DNA of 64,000 bases, from the NCBI GenBank assembly GCA_022496205.1, contig WTXD01000016.1, positions 124,001 through 188,000 of the forward strand, in the 5' to 3' direction. The position numbers and the translations under genes are program-made. The notes beneath the pieces were generated by a model, which was given only the letters and a program-made list of their open reading frames with translations, ran no database searches and was not told the origin of the DNA. Positions 1-10,793 of the stretch are shown in pieces. The DNA is from Gloeopeniophorella convolvens (Eukaryota > Basidiomycota > Agaricomycetes > Russulales). Within the stretch, counting starts at the first letter, position 1, and each line of letters opens with the position of its first letter.

Positions 1-1399
1 AGACGATGATCGCATCGATTACTTCATCCATTCTGAACAGCCAGATGTGTCAGGATGACGGTCTGCAGAGTGGCTGTCGAACGCTTACGTTCCAAAGCCC
101 TGACGGCTCGTTTGCAAATAGAAACACATCCCGAACGTGATCAACACGTCGATGACAGACGACAACGCCAAACCAAGCGTGAACACAGACTACACAAACA
201 TGAGACTGGTATCGAGGTACAAAGACGGGACAGACGTACTCTGTATTTGGCTGTGAATTCGGGGAAGTTCTGGAGGCGGGCCCTGCAGATCAGCGATCAT
301 CGATCAGTAATTAGCAACGACCATCAGTACAGCTCCAAGCTCACAGTTCGACAGTTGTGACTGCATCCAGCAGATCGAATGGTCAGACAGCGTGAATTTG
401 CGAATGTGAGCATAGCATACCAAGACCCGAGGCTGTTGACAGATGCATGAGCATGATCGGTGCCACAGAGGAGCTGATGGCTCACCTAGACGCCCGATTG
501 CCAAGAAGACCTGGAATTTGAAGTTCAGTAAAGATCATTGCGCGCTCAAACTAGGGGTTTCACCAGAGGTCCAGCTATGAACCAGTTATTTTTGCTCACT
601 GCAGATCGGTGTCAGAACGAGTAGCATGGAAGACAGGTGGCACTCACGTCGCAATAATCTTCGTGAGAAGAAGCTGAAGCGGCGCGTCAACCATCCAGTT
701 GTCCATGTTCGCATGCTTTGCGCCCACTCACAGGTGATTGATAAGCGTTACATGTGCCTGCAGGGAGAATTAAGCCGCCCCTTCGACTCCGGTAACAAGT
801 AACCGACATACCGTAAACGCGATGCTGAGCTATTTGTCAGGGGGTCAGAGAGGGGCGGCGCAATCACGATCTGAGTCAAGGCACCCACAGCAATGGTGCT
901 GCATAACAAGGTGGATCAGTGGGTCTCGCGCGGACACGGGGCGGGTATGATGAGGTACGCACATCGGTACATCCGCCTTGATCTCTACATTCCCAAAATT
1001 TGCGATGAGGTACCTCCAAGTAGAGGTACAGATGAGGACAGTGTGGCCAATATCCAACGCCCTGCAATTCCAAAAGCAGCACTCAGCGAACCGATGAGTC
1101 CACGTCCGATTTGGGCCTTACCACACCAGTGCGACCTGTCGGCGAACGTGAGTAAGTCGGGTGGTCATGCGCTCGCTGGTGGGCGCTACGCACGACGAGT
1201 TTGTTGGCCAAGCGGTCATTGGGGTATAACCGATAATAAAGGAATGTTTGGACGTTCACGACCCCCGATAGGCTGCAAGGTCGTAGTCAGCGATGATCAG
1301 CGGCAGCAGCAAGAGTGTGCGCGCAACGCACGCTACAGCCACCAAGCATCCAATAAGGATGGCTCCGAGTGTGTCCCTGACGTCGACGACTGCGGGCAT
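1..1399 (-). CDS. DUF6534-family membrane protein, truncated by left window edge
   Basis: Partial gene: the N-terminus is inside the window and the C-terminus lies off the left edge. The start codon at 1399 opens MPAVVDVRDTLGAILIGC. Exons I can phase are 1332-1399, 1194-1272, 1122-1135, 963-1061 and one beginning at 898; more small exons follow towards position 1. Recognisable blocks in order are VVNVQTFLYYRLYPND, ALDIGHTVLICTSTWRYLI, ITIAVGALTQIVI, LSKNNWFIAGPL, FTLGLALSSVIDVLITFG, CFYLQTSRQGFGT and MDEVIDAIIV. This is the order of the DUF6534 family, multi-pass membrane proteins of unknown function that are abundant in Agaricomycetes. The two shortest exons predicted are 14 nt and about 20 nt, so automated callers may miss the gene. 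No molecular function can be assigned. The family call is firm; the exons between about 300 and 890 are only partly resolved. Confidence 0.85.
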
Positions 1400-4300
1400 G
1401 TTGGGCAGGTTCCGGTGGGGGGAGGAGAACAGGGCACCTCGGAATGCGGGGAAGCGTTAATAAAAGCACTTGCCATGGGAGCATTGGCTAGTCTGCCTTT
1501 TGACATGGTTCGCGAGCGCTTGGAGGAAGTGCCGGTGGTGGCCCAATGTGAGTGTCAATCTCACGCGCGCCGTTCTCCCGAAACCGGTTCCGATCGAGCT
1601 AATCAGTCAAATTACTTAATCAGGTTTATTCGTCCCGGCGAATTTTTGGTTGGACCCCAGAAGACTTGGAGAGCGGGTTTCAGCTTCGGACTCTTGGCTC
1701 CAGCAGGCTCTGGCTTGCCTCAGCGCTCCGTTGGATATTTATGGGACTGCTGTGGCTGACAGCCATACGACACAGAAGTCGCGAAGGCCCTGGTGCTCGT
1801 CGGTGTTGTCACAGGGATACCGGTCAGCTGCGCTGCATAGACGATCCTGCTGTACAGTAGACTCAGGTCAACAGGCAATCCGTACCTCGCAATGACTCAT
1901 GTGCGCCCTCGGCGCCGAATATAAACGCCCAATCTCGAGTGGCACGTACTGATTTGGCCATTAGACAGACATGCATCAGGAACACGACATGTCGACGAGA
2001 CCCGAGGTCTCAAGCTGTGCCACTGTCGTTTTATCCACTATAATGGTAGCTAGGCAGCGTCTGAAGTAACTTGTAACACTCCACGGCGCGAGACTTGCAT
2101 TTGCGTGATGTTGAAGTGGCGGCGTATCAGGTGCGTCCGAGTCGAACATCGGAAAGTCACCCTAAACGACAGATGGAAAGACACGGCAGTGAGGAGGCCT
2201 GGAAATTGGCGTTCAGACGCAGCGATGGTACCGACTCACCTTGTGGAGTCCGCGATGGAAAGACAGTGTGCCAACAGCTTGTCAGGATATGAGAGTAGGA
2301 CGGCGAGTACGCTGTCGGGTGGTTTGAGATTACGTCCCAGAACATTGCAATGGGCAGTTGCTTAGCCTCCAGGAACGTAGACAGACCAAAAGGGCGGGAG
2401 CGTTCCTCGACATCGCAGACGGGTTCGTAGATAGGACGCCGAAAGCGTGTGCGGGCGTAAACCTAGGTGAGTAGATTGACAGAAACGAGGTTAGTCTCGT
2501 GATGGTTTTCTCATGTTCGGCCCTGGGTCTGTTCGCTTGCGAACGCCACTATCAGTCTCCCCACCCTCCGTGATCTCAGGATGCGTTGACAATATCATCG
2601 GCGGTCCTGTGCATACTCGGAGTCGGGACACTGTGCCTTCGGTGTGTTGCTGATTGGAAAGACGCGGACAGCTGCTGCTTGTCGAATAATGACTGAGCCA
2701 CGTCATTTGGAGGCTCTGCGCAAGCCCGCGGGCGAAGCGGTCTGAGATAGCAATCGAGTCTTCCATTCTTCGTTAAGGTTGTTAGGGGCTCCAAGTGGAA
2801 GGCAAGTAGCACGGCGGAGGCATACGACTGCGGGACGTGGCGCCAGGCGAACACTGAACAGGCCTGCCGATGAGGACCCCGCGAAAGCGGCGGGCGGCAT
2901 CTCTGGGGTGTCCGGGGTTAGTGCATCTGCTATCCCACGATCGCGGGGGTCGTCGAGCCAGTCGAGCCCATGTCGTGGCACACGACCCCGACCACTACAA
3001 CGGTCCATGCAGATTCTGTGTAACCTGGACTCAACCCAGTGGGCTGTGATCATCACTTCCCTGTCGCCTAGCTGCGCAGCCTGGTTCCAGAGGGTGTACT
3101 GTATGTACTCTGACAGGATAAATGTTGAACACCCCACCCCCGGAAGTAAGAATAGCATGGTCGCTATCCCGAAAATATCGGGAGAACTTTGTTCTTCGCT
3201 ATGTAAGGTGTCATCGCCGTATTGCAGAAGCCTCTACTGGGCCATTGTCTCTCACATTCTTGCGGATGGGAAACAACATGAGGGCACGATTACCCTCGTG
3301 CGTCATCACGAACCATGCGAGTCGAACGAGTGAGGTTGGTGCGTGCGCGTGAATGCTCCAGCACCAACGTAGCTAGCTCAAATTGTGCGATATGGATCGG
3401 GAGTGACTTGTGGGAAGGCAGTGTGCGCTGGTCGCTTGTGGGCACCGTGGCATCACCGGGGCGTTTAGAGGGAAGTACTGCAAGTGAAGATCTACCGAGA
3501 ACTTAGAAGCCTGGGCGGAAGTCGGATGAAGTAGGGGGAAGCAACACAGGCGCAGCATCTGACCATGCCAAAATCCAGCTACAAGAAGAACGTCGAGCGA
3601 GAAAAGTGGCACAAAATAGGAACGCTCTGCGTTTGTTGTCAGTTGAAGAAGCCAAAACCCCGTTCACATGAGCTTGGATCGGCGATGTAAGGGCGATGAC
3701 GTGGACACTTATAAGAAGGCGCCGCACGATGTTGAGATGTCGCGCGGACTCTCTGCGGTCGTCCAACTCCACACCACCGAGCGAATCGACTTAGTCTGCC
3801 ACTTGTTACCCTCACTCCGTGGGCAGAGATGTCGCCATACGACAGTGCTATAAGCAAGGGGTAAGTATGCCCCATTAATCAGGACCTACATGCTTCGGCG
3901 CCTGGGACCAGCTGGGACCGCACGGCACTTAGTAAGGATAATGTACGTTATCTTCAGCCATTCTCTTCCGAAGAGCGCGGCGGCGTCGAACTTGTCGACG
4001 TCGACTCTGCCGTGATCGTTGTTCACATAGTTGTCGATTCCTTGGACATAGTGTGGGCTCTGGGATTTAGCTCTCTGCTAATCATTGTCAATTTCAGGTG
4101 TTCCGAGTCTTTGACTGCATCCTGCATCCCACTGGCTGGCTGCGGGGCCGCCCGCACACAGACCTTCTGAGAATTGGCCGGTGATATGATAACAAGCATG
4201 ATGTTCTACGACGTTCCTGCAAGTGGAGCGGCATGGGCAACACAGTTGTCGCCCAATCACAGAGCCGAAGGGTTCGTATTTAGCGTTCTATTCGGTCATC

Positions 4301-4427
4301 CATGACATCATAGTGAGGCAAGTAAAGGCGGTTTTCTCAGCCGAATTGATCTCGTATCTTCTTATATCCTGAAGAGTCGACCGCTCTTGGCTAGTGGTGT
4401 TTGCCCCTGCTTCCGCTCCCTCTCGCC
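1400..4427. other. No supported gene
   Basis: Both strands carry only short overlapping open frames. None shows a known motif or phases across plausible introns. A minus-strand stretch near 3080-3180 reads as a short hydrophobic segment, but I could not extend it. The first part should hold the DUF6534 promoter and the last part the promoter of the CBM21 gene. Confidence 0.5.
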
Positions 4428-5606
4428 ATGTCCTTCGTTCTCCACTCTCTGCCTCCTTCTCCACTGGCGTTCCCCGATCAAGCCAATGTCGGGCCTTTCG
4501 CGCCTCTTGGCACCGTCCCAAGAAGACATGTTCGCTCTCGCGTTTTTTTCCCTAATTTCGAGCTCCCAACGGAAGATGCTCCGACAGAAGACCGCCCAGC
4601 TGCGGTTTCCCCCATGCGTCGCGCTGTCATTATTCCCCGCCGGTCGGCTTCAGCTTCTCCCTCGTGCTCGTCGCTATCGACCGGACCATCCTTCTCATCT
4701 GCATCTTTAACAACTTCTTCGCGACCTTCCGCTATAATCCTCGCCAATGGCAAGGTGCTCAAGCCGTCGTTAAAGTCGCAAAACTCTTCCCCGGTCCTTC
4801 CGGAGGAGCAAATTTACGCTCGCCATGCTCGCGTACACTCCATGCCTGAGACACCTTCGGCAGCAAAATCAGTTCAATTCAAGGACTCCGCACTTGAGAG
4901 TGTGCGGGTTTTCAGGACCACGGGACGTCCAGCCTCTCTCTTGGTCGCTTCTGCGGAAGACACCGAGACGGAAACCGAGTCTGAGGCGCAGTCATACCCA
5001 TTTCCTGCCACTTATTCCTTCCTCGAGATCGATCCCAATCCAGAGCGGACGTCGCATGTCCCTACACGCGCACCGCCTTCGGATGTGAACGTACGCCTCG
5101 AGTCACTGACCCTACCTCTATCAAGATCGCCCGTCCTACATGGTACCGTCCTTGTGCGCAACGTCGCTTTTGAAAAGAGCGTGGCGGTTCGCTTCACTCG
5201 TGACGATTGGGAGACCGTCTCGGAAGTGCACGCGAACTACGTGCAGAGCTTTACGGAGCGGGAAGTGCTAACTTCTTCCCCTGCATCCCCAACGCTTGGC
5301 GACCTAATAGGTGCGCCTCCAAGCGAGGATTCGAAGACCTGGGATCGTTTCTCGTTCGTCATCCAACTTGGCAACAACGCATCACGGACGCTGCTTCTGG
5401 CAGCGCGCTTCAACGCCGCCGGTGGTGAATGGTGGGATAACAACGCCGGCGAGAACTACCGCATCTCCTTCCGCACAAGTACCGCATCGCCCTCCGCGAC
5501 CACACTCCGAACACGAAAACGTTCGGCGAACACCATGTCCCGCTGCGGCCAGGCTGGTCTCCAAGATTTTCGCGCCAGCCGAGGGTGGAGCACATCGCGG
5601 TGGTAG
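4428..5606 (+). CDS. CBM21-domain regulatory subunit of protein phosphatase 1 (Gac1/PPP1R3-like)
   Basis: Single-exon frame of 392 residues from the first ATG, MSFVLHSLPPSPLAFP. The N-terminal half is Ser/Pro-rich and probably disordered. KSVQF at about residues 147-151 matches the RVxF-type docking motif for the PP1 catalytic subunit. Residues about 220-348 form a CBM21 carbohydrate-binding domain, including VAVRFTRDDWETVSE, WDRFSFVIQL and the glycan-contacting stretch GGEWWDNNAGENYRI. Proteins of this type (yeast Gac1, mammalian PPP1R3) recruit PP1 to glycogen and activate glycogen synthase by dephosphorylation. The frame stays open about 45 codons past the domain with low-complexity sequence; the other frames there are also open, so the extreme C-terminus is uncertain. 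The acidic run EDTETETESEAQS lies between docking motif and domain. Confidence 0.88.
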   Translation: MSFVLHSLPPSPLAFPDQANVGPFAPLGTVPRRHVRSRVFFPNFELPTEDAPTEDRPAAVSPMRRAVIIPRRSASASPSCSSLSTGPSFSSASLTTSSRPSAIILANGKVLKPSLKSQNSSPVLPEEQIYARHARVHSMPETPSAAKSVQFKDSALESVRVFRTTGRPASLLVASAEDTETETESEAQSYPFPATYSFLEIDPNPERTSHVPTRAPPSDVNVRLESLTLPLSRSPVLHGTVLVRNVAFEKSVAVRFTRDDWETVSEVHANYVQSFTEREVLTSSPASPTLGDLIGAPPSEDSKTWDRFSFVIQLGNNASRTLLLAARFNAAGGEWWDNNAGENYRISFRTSTASPSATTLRTRKRSANTMSRCGQAGLQDFRASRGWSTSRW

Positions 5607-6829
5607 CTTGGTTCAATCTCATCATTAACCACCCTTCCCTTGAATACGATTGTGATTTCTCGGACAAGAGGTGTCTCGCCCAGTCACGCATACACGATAC
5701 ATATGGCGACATCTCAGCTATCTATTCTCATTCAATCCATCTATGCGCCCGCATCCTAGCATTGCTTATCTTTCGGTATCTCATGAAAGACTCATTTATT
5801 TCTTTTGCTTAGCATCGTAGACTGCTCGCATCACTTGCCGTTCATGTACGACATACCTCTTGATATACCTGGCATCAAATGACGACGATTTCCCCTCGCG
5901 CTAGCACCGTCAGACCGCCATTGCACTGCATGCACGGCAGACTCTTCCAGTGCGGAATAGTCGTTGGATACTTGGTTGAATAAGTCAAACTTCTACCAGC
6001 ACACTGGACTTCGTGCGAAAGTTCCGGGCCGGAACTGTGACTGAAAACCCGAAAAACAGCACAATTCAGGAATCTATCCGTCAGCTGTCAATCGCCCGAA
6101 TCATGACGGATATGTTCCTATATGGCAGACAATCCGGATGATTTAGAGCCCTTCCCTGCGATCCATTGTCAAACGGTGCGACCGGCCCGGCGCTTCCGTC
6201 TAATCCCGGCCGCCCCCCTCGTCGCTCCCTCGCACTGTCCACCTCATAGCACGCGCAGATGTGGACGAAACTCTTCAATTCCAAAGTATATATGTAGCAT
6301 AGCAGCCTATCTATGTACCGTAGCTGTTCCATACCCAATGGAAGTGTGGTGCGCCATCAGCGCGACCATTATTCGAGTGGACATTGAAAACTTTGTGTCC
6401 GCGCAGAAAATCCATGCGCACACGGGCCCACGCATGTCAGCAACCATGCGCCGCAGGCAATCAGATGAAGGGGAGGCTCAAGGAGACCGTTCATAATCTC
6501 GTACCGCCGCTGGCAAACGGGCGCAGGCGGCGCTGCGCCTGCCACTTGGCCTCGCGCATCTCGCTTTGGGCCATCTGCACTCCCGAGCATCGTTCCGTTC
6601 ACGACGACAGCCTTCTCTGTGAGGAGTGCCTGGATGTCCTTTCGCAGTTTGGCTCAGGGAAGCGGAATGGCCTGGAGGATAGGAGCGACAAGGCAGGATG
6701 TGAGGGCGCCACGCTTGTGTGCAGGGTGGGCGTGGGCAAGGGTGCGGCAATCGACAATGCGGATGCCAAGGTGAACGCCTGGGCGGACAGCGGGTGGAAG
6801 GACAGCATGTGCAATGTCAAAAGTGAGAC
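5607..6829. other. No supported gene; decayed sequence towards the importin relic
   Basis: 5607-6050 should hold the 3' UTR of the CBM21 gene. From about 6450 the minus strand has short stretches that could be the far 3' end of the decayed importin-beta copy, but none is specific enough to assign. Confidence 0.4.
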
Positions 6830-7990
6830 AAGATTGATGCAACGCACGGGCACGATCTTGGGTAGTGCAATCTTGATGAAGTACTTGGGTGCCTCGACGT
6901 CGCCGTTCGGGAGGCCCTGGACCAGAGAGTTAAAGCTGACGCGGGTATTTTAGTCGGGTGTAATTCGCGACGGGAATAAAACTCTGGTGACGCACCTTCT
7001 GTGCATCATAGTGATCGCTCTTCATGTTGGTTTCCTCTTTGGCAGCGGACATCCAGAACTCGATTTTCTGAAGCCCAACGGGCTCTGCTTCCGATTTCAT
7101 GCCCATGATGGCAAGCTGCGCACATCGTGATAACCACACCCCGCGCGGCATAATGAGGTAAAGGACCTACCCCAAAGAGGGCGCGCTCCATGTAATAGGC
7201 CATCTTGCTGTGAAAAGGGGTTGTGATCTGCATCAGGCACTCAAATGCCTTGGCCTGCACTTGCATGGATGTGCTCTGTGTTGCCTCACACACGACCTGC
7301 ACAATGTAATTGCGCTCACCCTGCACCACGGGATCCGCAAACGTGGGTCACGCAGACAAGACGTGCCGGTGCGGGGATGCCCCACGCACCTCGCGCTCAA
7401 AGTTCTTGCCAATGAATGTGAGCGAGTGGCAGAGCGCCCCGTGGCGGCGAGCTGCACGTTTATTGAGGACTCCTCCCATGTGCCATGCACGATGGCAGTG
7501 GGGATCTCGCCTGCGCCACAGAAAGCACGTCCAGGTTCTGGTGCAATGCCAGACAAAAAGCGACAATCAGGCACAGCCACGGCGGCGGGCAGACGCAACA
7601 CAAAGACGCACGAGAGCCTCGCAGACGAAGCCAGTCATGCTGAGTGTGGACTGGCAGAGCGGCACCAGGGCGGCGCTCTGCATGGCGACGATGCCGATGC
7701 GGACCGTGTCCGAGTGGGCCCTGCTGAGGGTGAAATTGCCACAGATCTTTGCATCGAGCACGAGCTAACCAGCGAGCCGCGTACTTGGCTATGCGTGCAG
7801 CACCCTGCAGGAGCAAGGGTGGATGTAAGCCGGGGGGGGGGGGGGAGCGCCGAGGGAGAACGAAGGGGCTGTGCTTGTGGTGAGACAAAGGGCAATGGCA
7901 GAGGCGCGACGTGCGCGGGCGGTGAGGGCGCTCTTGAGCACGAGGCCGGCGGCATTGCGCACGAAGACGGCGCCGCTGGGTTCATAGGTG
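6830..7990 (-). pseudogene. Importin-beta (Kap95/karyopherin-beta1) relic
   Basis: On the minus strand, fragments of importin-beta HEAT repeats appear in the right N-to-C order but in changing frames. They are VRNAAGLVLKSALTAR (about 7950), AKYAARWLA (about 7790), STLSMTGFVCEA (about 7640), TAIVHGTWEE (about 7500), CHSLTFIGKNFERE (about 7410), ERNYIVQVVCEATQS (about 7310), YYMERALFG (about 7190), MGMKSEAEPVGLQKIEFW (about 7100) and KYFIKIALPKIVPV (about 6870). Intact Kap95 is close to 860 residues and carries nuclear import cargo with importin-alpha. Here only roughly the first 350-400 residues can be followed and no single open frame joins them. Two poly-G/C tracts lie in or beside it. I read it as a non-functional duplicate of an essential gene that must exist elsewhere. 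A badly assembled real gene is the alternative. Confidence 0.75.
7832..7845. repeat. Homopolymer run of 14 G
   Basis: Fourteen consecutive G on the plus strand inside the importin-beta relic. Such tracts are mutation-prone and hard to sequence. Confidence 0.9.
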
Positions 7991-9479
7991 TCAGCCCGCC
8001 TTCACAGCATACAGGAATGGGTTAGTGAGAGAAATGGAGAGAAGGGGGGGGGGCATTTCTGTGCCCCGGCAATGAAAAGTGGGCCCCTGACTCTGATAGT
8101 CACTGAAAAACTTGAGCTCTCAAAGGAACATTGGCCCTCACTCACCTGACCATAGGTCACCTGCGTCGATTGCGAGTGCGTCGGCGGCATCCTCGTTCGC
8201 ATGCTCCTCTTGTATGCGGGCTCATTTTGGCGGTGGAGCATCCTCGAATGGCGGGAGTCGAAAATCCGGAAGTGGGGCATGTATGGGGGCACGAGCGCGC
8301 AGCTGCTCGCATCGCTACGCCGCGCGCTCTGCGTAGGCCAGGGCGTTTTGGTGCGCCTCTTCCTCTTCTCTGTGGCGATGAACTGTCCTTTGCAGTCGCA
8401 AATTTGGGGGGTCGAGACAGTGTATTGTGGATAGGAGCAGATGATAAGTTTTGTGTGTATGGAGGACGAGGGGATGAATGTGTGCGCTCAGGGGCTCCAG
8501 CCAAAACGCGACTTGCCAGATTCTGTCGGTCACGGAGCCCCCGGGCCACCAGAGCCGGACTTTGCGCGACGTGTTCCTCCCAAGTGCTGGGAAAACATGC
8601 ATGAATCAGGCAGGAATTACATATGGACACATGGGTCCCCGAATTTTACTTGAATTCCAACTATTCAGTCACTTTCCTACGCCGGAACTTTAGCACGAAG
8701 TCCAGTGGCAAAAGCTGTGGCATCAAATGTCAACGTTTTTTTCTCTAAATCTCTGATCATATTCGTCAACTATCCTTAACGTCAGAAAATGACAAACAAA
8801 ATACGGTCTGCCATGCATGCAGTGATTGGTCAGCGCTAGCATTAGCCCAGGCCTCTTACATAATCCACACCTTATTCAGCGCATTCATGTTTGCCATTTA
8901 CGTCGCCGCCAGTGCTGCAGTGCTACGCCTACAGTATCTCAAGGCAACCCCAACCTCCTCCAATTCAACTTTGCCAAGATCACGCATGATTAAGAAACCG
9001 ACCCACATCACTCCTGGGCATTGTTCTGGTGACTCAGCGTTGGTGGAACTTGAATGGGCCCTTGTGGGCCCATTACGCCTGCATGAATGCTTCTGAACTG
9101 TCCTGTTAGCTGATTTCGACTCGGATTATTCAGGCGGCATCCTTTCGGCCGCAGGGGCCCGTGAGAAGATCAAGCACGAATCCCTGCCCTTCGTGATACT
9201 TACCAATGCACCGCGCTACGCCCTTGGGAGAGCCACACGTCAACGATGTCGGCCCCGGCTGTTCATCAACCTCTGAGTGACTCATCGATCCCCCTGTGCC
9301 ACCGAGACGACTTAATAGAAGGGTTCGGAACCATCTCTGAGTATCAGTGCAGCTCTAGCTTCGAAGCCCAAGACCACAACACATCTTTACGCGGTACGCC
9401 TCCAATGTCTGGTTATAAGGCTGACGTCCGCGCTCACCCTGATGGCATGTTTCCTTGGAGGCGTTTCTAGGATCTCATC
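7991..9479. other. No supported gene
   Basis: Open frames on both strands between 8100 and 8700 are GC-driven and show no family motif. The 5' end of the importin relic, if it ever reached here, is not recognisable. The last few hundred bases should contain the SDR1 promoter. Confidence 0.45.
8044..8053. repeat. Homopolymer run of 10 G
   Basis: Second G tract about 200 bp from the first, just upstream (on the minus strand) of the relic. Confidence 0.85.
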
Positions 9480-10793
9480 ATGGCAGACTCGATCCTTAGC
9501 AAGTTGACTGCTACAAGTCTCTTTGACCTGCGTGGCGCAGCTATCGTAGTCACAGGTGGCGGCACGGTGCGTCACAAGTTTTTGAGGCAGCCCACAACAG
9601 TGACCTCACGCGACGCATACATACAGGGTATCGGTTTGATGATCTCAGCGACGCTTATCGCGAATGGCGCCACTGTATACATCACCGGCCGAAGGCTGGA
9701 GGTTCTTGAGAAGTCGGTGCTCTGAAAACCGCCTCCGTTTCTTCATAGCTCATTGTGTTCTGCCGCAGAACTGCCCAAACATACAACGCAGCTGCGCTCA
9801 AGACCCCGGGCTTCGGAAAGCTCATCCCAATTCAAGCAGACATTAGCTTGAAGGTGTGCATCCTTCTCCGGTCTGCAAAGTAGCACGCTGACCGTCTGTC
9901 GTAGGCCGAGGCGGCGCGCCTTGCAGACGAGCTCGCTAAGCGCGAGCCTGGAGGGATCACCGTGCTTGTGAACAACGCTGGTGCATATGCCGGCCAAGTC
10001 ACCCACCCTACGGAGGCGACTGCCGCAGCGTACCGCGCCGCGTACTTCGACGGCATCTCGCCTGACGACTTTGCCACGACGACCAACACCAACGTCGTGG
10101 GCCCGTATTTCCTCACCTTTGCGTTTCTCCCGCTGTTGGAGAAGTGGAAGGAGTCTCCTCTCGCCCAGAGGCTGCCGCCACAGGTCATTATGATCACCAG
10201 CATGGGCGCGTACCTGAAGGTCAGACTCTGTGCAGTCGCGTGGGGCTAGGACTGATACTTCGATGTAGGATACTGCACCCGGCGGCAATTCGTTCCCGTA
10301 CCTGCTATCTAAAAGTGCGCAAACCCAATCTACAGCATCGCTGGCTCGCCAGTTGCTCCCGCTCGGCGTACGCGTGAACGCGATTGCGCCTGGGGCATTT
10401 GCTACTCCGGTGCGCCGAATCTTGGTCGGGATCTATCTTCATCTCCCTAATTGACGATCTATGCGTAGCTGGCAACCGGCGGGAAGCAGCCCAATGAGAC
10501 GGGTCAGGTGACCTACGACGGTGGAAGCGCATCATTCGAGGTGCCGGCCACCCAGGAGGGCGGCAAGGCGACCGACATCGGTCCCATCGCGCTCGCTCTC
10601 ATCTCAAATTGGTTCATCAACGGTGAGTTCGGCATACATACGTCGGTAGCGATAACTCCTGATAGGTTTCTTCTGTCTTTGCAGGAGAGGTCGTCCTTCT
10701 TGACGGCGGGGTGAGTACTCATACGCATCTGAAGTCAGCGCCCGGACTGATCCGGGATCATAGTCTCTTCTTAAACTCCCCGGCACGTATTAA
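9480..10793 (+). CDS. Short-chain dehydrogenase/reductase SDR1
   Basis: NAD(P)-dependent oxidoreductase of the classical SDR fold, eight exons: 9480-9566, 9627-9716, 9769-9853, 9905-10219, 10269-10409, 10469-10622, 10685-10710, 10764-10793. Start MADSILSKLTATSLF. The cofactor motif TGGG-TGIG is split by intron 1. NNAG, the substrate-loop Ser in MITSMGAYLK and the active-site YLLSK (Tyr and Lys) are present; the protein ends EVVLLDGG-SLLKLPGTY. The exon plan copies SDR2: exons 1, 4 and 5 (87, 315, 141 nt) are identical in length. Differences are an intron splitting SDR2's exon 2, another inside the conserved NGE codons near the 3' end, and one surplus base: the exon total is 3n+1, because exon 2 ends in phase 0 at 9716 while exon 3 needs phase 2. 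That is a one-base insertion or a mis-set boundary. Substrate unknown. Confidence 0.82.

Noticed and set aside
893..1759. 288-residue plus-strand open frame
   Set aside because: It lies antisense to the DUF6534 exons, has no motif, and its length is explained by the codon structure of the opposite strand.
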